A DNA stretch of 64,000 nt. Source: Bradyrhizobium sp. sBnM-33. Lineage in GTDB: Bacteria; Pseudomonadota; Alphaproteobacteria; Rhizobiales; Xanthobacteraceae. Positions 9,512 through 15,267 of the stretch are shown here, piece after piece. The notes under the pieces are model-generated. The model had not been told where the DNA came from and searched no databases. It worked only from the letters and a program-made list of their open reading frames with translations. Each line of letters starts with the position of its first letter. Position 1 is the stretch's first letter. Both the position numbers and the translations under genes were made by a program. Where the stretch lies: assembly GCF_032917945.1 (NCBI RefSeq), contig NZ_CP136624.1, positions 5,580,001 to 5,644,000 on the forward strand, in the 5' to 3' direction.

Positions 9512-9869
9512 TGTACGTCTCCCATTCTCAGGTGTTGCTGCCGTAATCTTCAGAGCCCTAGGCGCTCGAGCCTACCGCAAAAATGGCCGGGAGAGCACCG
9601 GGAAACACCACGCTGCAAGTGAAGGGCAGCTTCTGGCATCTTTGAGACATGGCGACCGACCCTGACGATGTCCGTTTCCAGGGGAAGACCGGAAGTAGTC
9701 GGCCGACGACCAGAACGACGCGATTGACCCTTAACGGTCATGGCGCAACGCAGAATAGCGGGTTGCCGCGCTCGACATTTTGCGCCTCCAACTCCCCGGA
9801 CTCCCATGCCCCGATGTGGTATGCTTCGACCTGAATTTAGCGTGGTCCTGAGCCTCCTTGGAGGGCTGC
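9512..9869. other. Intergenic region with no gene apart from one repeat copy
   Basis: Upstream of the frameshifted secreted protein. It contains repeat copy B (9666-9742). No other feature was recognised. Confidence 0.3.
9666..9742 (-). repeat. Degenerate interspersed repeat, copy B
   Basis: Read on the minus strand it begins CATGACCGTTAAGGGTCA and ends ACGGACATCG, the same framework as copy A at 5966-6041 with a diverged centre. These look like two decayed members of one multicopy family. Confidence 0.35.
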
Positions 9870-9962
9870 ATGAGACGGCGCGATTTCATCAGTCTTCTTG
9901 GCGGTGCGGCGGTCGTATGGCCGCTCTCTGCGGCCTATCCCATCAATCCCCAGGGCATGTGA
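9870..9962 (+). pseudogene. Orphan Tat leader of an ABC-transporter substrate-binding protein
   Basis: Thirty codons starting MRRRDFISLLGGAAVVWPLS and stopping at TGA 9960-9962. This leader is characteristic of the many ABC substrate-binding proteins of Bradyrhizobium, whose mature domain of about 290 residues is absent here. A TTGGAGG ribosome-binding site is intact about 5 bases upstream. It is read as a 3'-truncated remnant, less likely a true short peptide. Confidence 0.55.
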
Positions 9963-10021
9963 ACTCGTTCACTGCCACTCGCGGACCTCCATTGCAAAAT
10001 TCTCGCAGGAGGGACCAAGCC

Positions 10022-10132
10022 ATGACTCAAAAACCTGAGAAGCGCATACCCACATGGCTGACGATTGACGTGCTGGTAATCCTCGTATTGCTGGTGATCG
10101 GGATCGGGATCTGGATCTGGATTGCTCCCTAG
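10022..10132 (+). CDS. 36-residue single-helix membrane protein
   Basis: MTQKPEKRIPTWLTIDVLVI begins a 36-residue peptide that is almost entirely one membrane helix after a basic start, ending IWIWIAP. GGAGG lies 9 bases before the ATG, a good site for so small a gene. It follows the orphan Tat leader and precedes another small exported protein on the same strand. Function is unknown. Confidence 0.5.
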   Translation: MTQKPEKRIPTWLTIDVLVILVLLVIGIGIWIWIAP

Positions 10133-10214
10133 TCACGAACCCGAACCGGCCCTCTGTGACGCCAGCGCGGCGGGTGCCGTCAAAGCTTCGAGGCGTAGCA
10201 ACAGAGCAAATGCA

Positions 10215-10439
10215 ATGCGTGCTATTTTTGCCTTAGGCATTTTGATCGCCCTCTGCACTTCTGCCAACGCTGCAAAAGTGCATCGCTCCGGTCCGCATCA
10301 CTCCCAACCGCGAGATGTCATCGTTCGTCCTAGCCAAGATGAGGCCGTCCCCCGGGGGTGGTACAAGTTTCCCGGCTATCCGCCCATACCTCCGGAGCAG
10401 AATAGAAATCTTGACCCGTCCAACCGCGGAGGCGGTTGA
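10215..10439 (+). CDS. Small secreted protein (about 74 residues)
   Basis: A clear signal peptide (MRAIFALGILIALCTSANAA) is followed by a basic, proline-rich mature part of about 54 residues (VIVRPSQDEAVPRGWYKFPG, PPIPPEQNRNLDPSNRGGG). The ATG at 10215 is chosen because it starts the signal peptide; a longer frame from 10122 has no merit. Small exported proteins with this layout are common in Bradyrhizobium. No catalytic motif is present. Confidence 0.6.
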   Translation: MRAIFALGILIALCTSANAAKVHRSGPHHSQPRDVIVRPSQDEAVPRGWYKFPGYPPIPPEQNRNLDPSNRGGG

Positions 10440-10538
10440 AGCGCAGTGGCGCGGCAGTTGCCGGTCATGTGATGAATATCCTTTAATGTTGAAAGGCAAC
10501 GCTCTACGCAACACACTCAAATAAGAATATGGCCGCCG

Positions 10539-10561
10539 TGACTCAGCGCAGGCCGTCCATG
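10539..10561 (+). repeat. 23-bp direct repeat, left copy
   Basis: Begins TGACTCAGCGCAGG and ends GTCCATG. It matches 10984-11006 with a single A/G difference. The two copies flank the broken secreted-protein gene at 10673-10957. Confidence 0.7.
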
Positions 10562-10672
10562 AGGCTCATTATTGCTTCAATAACCCAAGTTGCTGCAGCT
10601 TAGAAGCGTTGGCGCAAACGCCTTTTTCTTGCTTGTTCATGAGTGATACCATCGTGGCACGCGTAAGCCTCG

Positions 10673-10957
10673 TCACTCCGGAATGAGTTCGGAGCGATCG
10701 TAGTCTCTGCCGCTCCCTGCCGCTGCAGCAGCTATGGCAGCGAGTGACAGGCGCGGACCATTCACCCCGATCTTATCGGCGTACTTCACCGTTCCATCGA
10801 CGTCTGTATCGTACCCCCTGCATTTGACCGAAACGAAATTTGCAGTCACCAGGAGCTGGACGAATAGCTTCTCTTATTCCGCCAACTCGGCCCTGGCCGG
10901 GGATGCGGTAGCGAGAGCCCCGGCGACAATCAGCAGAGCAAGTTGAATATGTTTCAC
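10673..10957 (-). pseudogene. Small secreted-protein gene interrupted by an in-frame TAA
   Basis: From a GTG at 10957 with GGAGG 8 bases upstream, the frame encodes a signal peptide (MKHIQLALLIVAGALATASP, then ARAELAE) and meets TAA at 10874-10876. The same frame then stays open for another 66 codons (KLFVQLLVTANFVSVKCRGY, then DTDVDGTVKYADKIGVNGPR) to TGA at 10673. A continuous open frame after the stop, with ordinary protein composition, indicates one nonsense change in a former protein of about 94 residues. Stop-codon readthrough is the less likely alternative. The 23-bp direct repeats lie on either side. Confidence 0.55.
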
Positions 10958-10983
10958 TCCAATTCCCTCCTACGTGCCCTCAA

Positions 10984-11006
10984 TGACTCAGCGCGGGCCG
11001 TCCATG
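10984..11006 (+). repeat. 23-bp direct repeat, right copy
   Basis: The partner of 10539-10561, differing at one base. It lies just upstream of the interrupted secreted-protein gene. Confidence 0.7.
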
Positions 11007-11091
11007 CGTTTTGATGGCTGGCCGCTATACACCTAGCCGTGCACTCAAACGACTCTCAGCGAGTCTCTAAGGCTGCGGGAGGCCGTGGGCA

Positions 11092-11253
11092 TTAGCGGAC
11101 CCCGACGTCTGGGTTATCGGACGCACTCAACTCCGCAACCAACGCCAGGATATCGGCCGCCTGCTTGACCAGCTCTGATGCTTCCCGAGGATCTTCAGTT
11201 TGTTGTGCACGTTCCAGCAGTGCGATCGCCTCACGCAAGTACCCCGCTCTCAT
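11092..11253 (-). CDS. Short helical protein of unknown function
   Basis: Fifty-three residues starting MRAGYLREAIALLERAQQTE, predicted all-helical with alternating acidic and hydrophobic positions. Start 11253 is chosen because GGAGG lies 9 bases upstream; the frame opens 15 codons earlier, where the only purine-rich sequence touches the ATG. It is near the solo recombinase but separately spaced. No family was recognised. Confidence 0.45.
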   Translation of the reverse strand: MRAGYLREAIALLERAQQTEDPREASELVKQAADILALVAELSASDNPDVGVR

Positions 11254-11320
11254 TCGCTCAACCCTCCAAAGCCAACGAATGCGCTCTGCACTAATCATCC
11301 CTCAAGGGGCAAAAAAGACA

Positions 11321-11452
11321 TCAGGCTAAGAAAAAAACCATGACCTGGGCGTCCTTCGGCCAACGCTCGAGGTTGATATAGCCGGTGATCAGCCCGCCGA
11401 CGCCAGCGATCAGCACGATCCACGAGAGCGCTCTGAATAACTTAGGGTTCAT
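11321..11452 (-). CDS. 43-residue membrane protein directly after the recombinase
   Basis: Starts MNPKLFRALSWIVLIAGVGG one base after the recombinase stop codon, so it is probably translated by coupling. A single hydrophobic helix (WIVLIAGVGGLITGYI) precedes a short second hydrophobic end (VMVFFLA). Function is unknown; it may be passenger or accessory to the recombinase. Confidence 0.45.
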   Translation of the reverse strand: MNPKLFRALSWIVLIAGVGGLITGYINLERWPKDAQVMVFFLA

Positions 11453-11453
11453 C

Positions 11454-12071
11454 TTATTTGCCCCAGATGTTGCGGACGCGCTTGTCAGCCACCGCGGTGT
11501 AGACAACCGTGTTCGCGATCGAGCGATGGCCCATAAAGGCCTGCAGCGTCCTTGTATCGATCCCTCGACCAGCCAGGGCGTACCCCGCAGCATGGCGCAG
11601 CATGTGAGCATGGATCGGGAATGGCAGCTCAGCGGCCACGCCAAGCCGTTCTATTAGCTTCTGAGCACCGTCGACGGATAGGGGCGCCTTGCGCTCGGAC
11701 AGGAACACGAAATCAGCGTGAGGACGCTCGCGCCGTAGCGCCCGCAACAGCCGTAGCTCGTCACCCTGCAAGCCGTGGATGCCAGGCGTGCCGTTCTTGG
11801 CGCGGCGGATATGGACGGTCGCGGTATCGAGATCAATCTGCTGCCAGCGAATGTCGACCAGCTCACTGACCCGCAAGGCGTGCCGGAAGGCCATGAGGAT
11901 GAGCAGCCGATCGCGGACCGGGTTACGGCTGTTGCCGGCGGTGGCCAGCAGGCTATCGATCTCGCCCTCCGTCAGGTACTCGCGCTGCCGGTAATCAGCG
12001 TTCTTAGCCCGACCGCCGCGAACTGTCGGCTTTTCAGACTGCGAGGCCCGTAATTGGACAACCATATTCAT
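11454..12071 (-). CDS. Short tyrosine recombinase (FimB/solo-catalytic-domain type)
   Basis: A 205-residue protein consisting essentially of the catalytic domain of phage-type tyrosine recombinases. Visible residues: Arg67 in HALRVSEL, the beta-hairpin Lys in RRAKNG, the HxLR box at 146-149 (HMLRH), His172 in GHRSIANT and the nucleophile Tyr181 (VVYTAV). The arm-binding and most of the core-binding domain of full-length integrases is lacking, as in FimB/FimE. Start 12071 has AAGGGGA about 10 bases upstream. A perfect 9-bp inverted repeat lies just upstream at 12096-12131. It could invert a nearby switch or be a relic of an island; the substrate site is not established. Confidence 0.85.
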   Translation of the reverse strand: MNMVVQLRASQSEKPTVRGGRAKNADYRQREYLTEGEIDSLLATAGNSRNPVRDRLLILMAFRHALRVSELVDIRWQQIDLDTATVHIRRAKNGTPGIHGLQGDELRLLRALRRERPHADFVFLSERKAPLSVDGAQKLIERLGVAAELPFPIHAHMLRHAAGYALAGRGIDTRTLQAFMGHRSIANTVVYTAVADKRVRNIWGK

Positions 12072-12095
12072 TGGCAAATTCCCCTTAGAGCAGAT

Positions 12096-12131
12096 CAACT
12101 GTCGACATCATGACTGTATTGACGACAGTTG
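12096..12131. repeat. Perfect 9-bp inverted repeat upstream of the recombinase
   Basis: CAACTGTCG at 12096-12104 and its exact reverse complement CGACAGTTG at 12123-12131, with an 18-base spacer, 25-60 bases before the recombinase start. It could be a recombinase core site or an autoregulatory operator. A related core TCAACTGTGACA occurs twice at 13108-13140. Confidence 0.5.
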
Positions 12132-12290
12132 TAAAGGGCTAGAAACTATGCGCGCACGTCGCTGTTGGATCGTGTTGGCCGCGACTACGGGTTCCAGAAG
12201 CGGTCGACAGGGCCGTCAGGGGTATCGAGAGGCCCTCCGGCGGCCCACTCATTTAACTCGATCAGCTTCACCGCTCTCAGCCTCTTTTAG

Positions 12291-12330
12291 TGGAAACTCG
12301 CGCGGGCACCGGCCGTTGAATCAGGTCGCC
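12291..12330 (+). repeat. Diverged direct repeat, unit 1
   Basis: Contains GCGGGCACCGGCCGTTGAAT followed by CAGGTCG. It matches 12409-12449 over about 40 bases with few mismatches, and weaker similarity continues upstream of both copies (a CGGCGGCCC...CTCATTTAA stretch). Confidence 0.55.
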
Positions 12331-12408
12331 CGCACATCCAGGTCAGCCGCGGTCGATCGGGGCCGTGGGCAGATTGAGCTCCTCCCGGCGGCCCCGCCTC
12401 TCATTTAA

Positions 12409-12449
12409 TAGAAACCACGCGGGCACCTGGCCGTTGAATCAGGTCGGCC
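12409..12449 (+). repeat. Diverged direct repeat, unit 2
   Basis: The second copy of the 12291-12330 unit, containing GCGGGCACCTGGCCGTTGAA. The unit spacing of about 118 bases suggests a tandem duplication that has since diverged. Confidence 0.55.
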
Positions 12450-12661
12450 AGTGAGTCCCAAACAGCTCGGCCGATAAGGGGTCGTCGGTTCACCCCTCTT
12501 GAAAGCCCAACAGCGACCCCACTTTAGTGCCTTAGCACCAAGCGGGGTGATCCTCGTTGAGTTGAGCCGCGACGCCACTTGAATACTTATCGAGAACGCG
12601 TTAATGTTCAGCTTGGAGGCCCAATACGTGCGCATTTGGACAGCCCGACCAGGAGCCGTCT

Positions 12662-12808
12662 ATGAAAATTGCCGAGATCTGCGCAGCGGGCTCTGGTGCG
12701 TCCGAATGCCGAGCCATCGGCGTCCGAGATTGTTTCTGCGAGCTGTTGTGGGTCGCCGAGGACAGCGCCGCGTTCCTGTCAGTCCCACCTAGCTCCATCC
12801 CGATCTGA
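12662..12808 (+). CDS. Doubtful 48-residue reading frame
   Basis: An ATG with AGGAG 6 bases upstream opens a 48-codon frame (MKIAEICAAGSGASECRAIG...) ending at TGA 12808. It has no membrane segment or known motif. Listed only because the ribosome-binding site is good; it may be chance. Confidence 0.2.
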   Translation: MKIAEICAAGSGASECRAIGVRDCFCELLWVAEDSAAFLSVPPSSIPI

Positions 12809-12817
12809 TCCGACGGT

Positions 12818-12837
12818 CGCCGACCGCAAGGTCGGCG
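12818..12837 (+). terminator. GNRA-capped hairpin
   Basis: CGCCGACC and GGTCGGCG pair perfectly (8 bp) around a GCAA tetraloop. There is no T-run. It could terminate or stabilise a transcript, or be a small repeat element; no adjacent gene is firm. Confidence 0.35.
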
Positions 12838-12865
12838 CATGTTCGTTTGGAGTTTTCGGATGGCG

Positions 12866-12901
12866 CAATTCATACGCTACAATCAATTCATCCGCTACAA
12901 T
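12866..12901 (+). repeat. Tandem 18-bp duplication
   Basis: CAATTCATACGCTACAAT is followed immediately by CAATTCATCCGCTACAAT, differing at one base. Confidence 0.65.
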
Positions 12902-13103
12902 CTTGCGCTGGCGGCGTGCTGCTTCGCACTCGTCGCTTTCGACGCTGTCGCTCTCTGGGAACTCGGTCGACTTGATCGTCACCCCCCACCTCCGATAACC
13001 GCGACGAACTGCACGATGAAAAGTTCAAGTTCATGCGTGAGACCTCTCTTGAGGATTGCAACCTCGTGGCCGTTGGCTCTTCCGTCACGTGGCGCAATCA
13101 AGT

Positions 13104-13143
13104 TTTTTCAACTGTGACACCAATTTTTCAACTGTGACACCAA
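13104..13143 (+). repeat. Exact tandem 20-bp duplication
   Basis: TTTTTCAACTGTGACACCAA occurs twice without a gap. Its TCAACTGTGACA core resembles the arm of the inverted repeat at 12096-12131 (TCAACTGTCGACA) apart from one inserted C. It lies about 100 bases before the SGNH gene. Confidence 0.7.
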
Positions 13144-13245
13144 AAAGACCGGGACGGGACGGCCCGCCCGTACAGGATAGCGACTTCACTGATCCTGATC
13201 ACCTGAACTGGGCCTCTGTCGCAGCCTTGACGCGCTGGATTTTCC

Positions 13246-14652
13246 ATGTCCGATAGCTCTTCCTCCGTTCACCGACCTGTTCGCGGGATCGAAGCGCCGA
13301 GATGGCTGCAGCGCATCGCGACCTTTCTGATACGGCTGCTCGGCACCGCAGGAATTCTCATTGTTTCCTACGGGATTTGGACTTTTTCTCCCGATGAATG
13401 GCAATGGGGCGTCGTTCTCCTCGTTCTCGGCGGCGCGCTCGTGGCTTTTGCGGGGTTCCTCGCGGCCGGCGGCACGGATCGGCAGGCCAACGGCGCGCTT
13501 TCGATTGTATCGATCCTCCTTTGCCTCTTCGCCGCCAACGTTTATCTCGAGTTTTTCCGTCCGCGGGGCTGGGAAAGGCCGCCTGAGGGGATCAAGATCG
13601 CACGGGAGCAGGGAGTGCCGTTCGACGAACGCAGCAAGTACCAAGTAGTGGCGGACCTCCGCGCCGAAGGTCGTCGTGCCTACCCGACGGTCCATGTCGG
13701 CGACTTGCTGAATGATCCGCCTTCGATGAGCGCATTGCGCGGCGTGGTCCCGCTCGGCGGTGTCACTCGCGTGCTCAGCGTCTTATGCAACGAGACCGGG
13801 ACATACACGCTCTTCAACAGCGATCGTTACGGTTTCAAGAACGACGACGCGGCGTACGACAGGCCGGTCGACACTCTCGTCGTCGGCGACTCGTACGCAC
13901 AGGGCTTCTGCGTGCCACCGGAGGACGACGTCGCGGCGCAATTGCGGGCGCACGGGCAAAGTGCCGTTTCGGTCGGCTCGGGCGGGAACGGGGCGCTCCT
14001 CGCCCTGGCGAGCCTCATGGAGTATGGATCGCTCCTCCGGCCGAAGACCGTGCTATGGCTTTACTTCAACGGCAACGACCTGTCCGACCTCGCGTTCGAA
14101 CGCGACAACCCGGTGCTGCGCGGATATCTTGAGGGACGCACCCAGAACCTCGCGGCGCGAACGGCCGAGCTCGACGCGCTGCTCACATCGTTCATCGATG
14201 CGAAGGAGGTCGAATGGCAGCAACGGCTAAAGGAACCCGTGCCGATCGCTGACAGAATCCGAGGATTCCTCACCGCCAGCAGGCTTCGCCGCTTTCTCCG
14301 TCTCGACCGCGACAGCTGGAATCCGAACAAGAAGCCCGAGGCTCAACTCGCGCTCTTCGAGCAGGTGCTGCGGGAGGCGCGCTCAGTCGCTTCCGGATGG
14401 AACGGCCGCATCGTCTTCGTCTACCTGCCCGAATGGGAGCACTACGCCAAGGCACCCTCCCCCAATCGCCAGCCGGTGCTCGAAATCGCGCGGCGGCTGG
14501 GTTTCCCGACCGTGGATTTCGCCCGCGTGCTCGACGAATCCGACGATCCGCTGAGCTACTTCCCGTTCCGGATCAAGAACCACTACACCCCGGAGGGATA
14601 TCGGCGCTTGGCCGGCGAGATTGCGAAGCAATATGAGACACTAGGCCGATGA
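13246..14652 (+). CDS. Membrane-anchored SGNH/GDSL-type hydrolase
   Basis: A 468-residue protein. Three hydrophobic segments (about 26-46, 54-74, 82-100) anchor the N-terminus. The rest is an SGNH domain: block I is TLVVGDSYAQGF (Ser nucleophile in GDSY), the oxyanion glycine block is SVGSGGNGALL, an Asn block is LYFNGNDL, and the catalytic His sits in KNHYTPEGYRRLAGEI. Such domains act as acetyl- or acyl-esterases/transferases on glycans, as in AlgX-like or PatB-like proteins. It is first in a tight four-gene unit; its last four bases (ATGA) overlap the SxtJ-type gene. With the carbamoyltransferase, a role in decorating an exported saccharide is plausible but inferred. Confidence 0.75.
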   Translation: MSDSSSSVHRPVRGIEAPRWLQRIATFLIRLLGTAGILIVSYGIWTFSPDEWQWGVVLLVLGGALVAFAGFLAAGGTDRQANGALSIVSILLCLFAANVYLEFFRPRGWERPPEGIKIAREQGVPFDERSKYQVVADLRAEGRRAYPTVHVGDLLNDPPSMSALRGVVPLGGVTRVLSVLCNETGTYTLFNSDRYGFKNDDAAYDRPVDTLVVGDSYAQGFCVPPEDDVAAQLRAHGQSAVSVGSGGNGALLALASLMEYGSLLRPKTVLWLYFNGNDLSDLAFERDNPVLRGYLEGRTQNLAARTAELDALLTSFIDAKEVEWQQRLKEPVPIADRIRGFLTASRLRRFLRLDRDSWNPNKKPEAQLALFEQVLREARSVASGWNGRIVFVYLPEWEHYAKAPSPNRQPVLEIARRLGFPTVDFARVLDESDDPLSYFPFRIKNHYTPEGYRRLAGEIAKQYETLGR

Positions 14653-15086
14653 ACAAGCGTACCCCGGCGACCCATGAAGCCTTTGAGCGCGACGAGCAGA
14701 TCGTAGCCGGCACCGATCGCTCATTCGGGCTGGTGATGGCCGGCGCGTTTGCGGTGGTCACTGTGCTGAACGCCTGGCATGCAGGTCGCATCTGGCCGTG
14801 GACCGCGAGCCTCGCCGCCGGCTTCCTGATCGCATCGCTGCTGAAGCCGGCCGTGCTTAATCCTCTGAACCGAATCTGGCTGAAATTCGGCCTGTTGCTG
14901 CACCAGATTGTCAATCCATTGGTCATGGCGCTGTTGTTCTACGGCACGGTGCTGCCTACGGGGCTTGTGCTGCGTGCCATGGGCAAGGACCTACTGCGGC
15001 TGAAGCGCGAGCCCGATGCGAACAGTTACTGGATCGTGCGCGTGCCGCCCGGACCGTCGCCTGAGACGATGAAGGATCAATTCTAG
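14649..15086 (+). CDS. SxtJ-family membrane protein
   Basis: A 145-residue protein with membrane segments around 27-45, 50-70 and 88-110 (LLHQIVNPLVMALLFYGTVL) and a conserved basic C-terminal part (LRLKREPDANSYWIVRVPPG) ending PETMKDQF. This matches the SxtJ family that recurs beside DUF5989 and NodU/CmcH carbamoyltransferase genes. The start overlaps the SGNH stop by four bases, and the next gene begins 13 bases after its stop. Biochemical role is unknown; it may present substrate to, or anchor, the carbamoyltransferase. Confidence 0.75.
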   Translation: MNKRTPATHEAFERDEQIVAGTDRSFGLVMAGAFAVVTVLNAWHAGRIWPWTASLAAGFLIASLLKPAVLNPLNRIWLKFGLLLHQIVNPLVMALLFYGTVLPTGLVLRAMGKDLLRLKREPDANSYWIVRVPPGPSPETMKDQF

Positions 15087-15098
15087 AGAGTACGCGGA

Positions 15099-15248
15099 AT
15101 GGATTTTTTGAAAGAACTTTGGCGCTTCATGCGTGTGCGCAAGAAATTCTGGCTGCTGCCGATCCTGACCATGATGGTGGTGTTCGGCGGCCTCGTTGTG
15201 CTGACCAAGGGCTCGGCAATCGCGCCGTTCATCTACACGCTGTTCTGA
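15099..15248 (+). CDS. DUF5989 small membrane protein
   Basis: Forty-nine residues starting MDFLKELWRFMRVRKKFWLL, a basic segment followed by one membrane helix (LPILTMMVVFGGLVVL) and a short periplasmic tail. This fits the DUF5989 family, almost always found between an SxtJ gene and a carbamoyltransferase gene. It is 13 bases from the gene before and 20 from the gene after. The function of the family is not established. Confidence 0.75.
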   Translation: MDFLKELWRFMRVRKKFWLLPILTMMVVFGGLVVLTKGSAIAPFIYTLF

Positions 15249-15267
15249 GCGAGCGGATTTTTAGCCG

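Larger units (their letters stand above)
12072..13245. other. Repeat-rich region without a firm gene
   Basis: This 1.2-kb stretch separates the solo recombinase and the SGNH gene. It holds an inverted repeat (12096-12131), a diverged duplication (12291-12330 and 12409-12449), a hairpin (12818-12837), two short tandem duplications (12866-12901, 13104-13143) and one weak small frame (12662-12808). Nothing else was recognised. Confidence 0.5.

Noticed and set aside
12615..12622. TGGAGGCC, identical to the 3' end of tRNA-Cys read on the plus strand
   Set aside because: Only eight bases match and similarity stops at once; too short for an attachment core, although it would enlarge the island to include the carbamoyltransferase operon.
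12839..13117. 92-residue plus-strand frame over the tandem repeats
   Set aside because: It begins with a repeat-generated QFIRYN duplication and continues into unstructured sequence, with no good ribosome-binding site.
12866..13143. Short tandem repeats as a possible CRISPR remnant
   Set aside because: Each is a simple two-copy duplication without spacers, and no cas gene is in the window.
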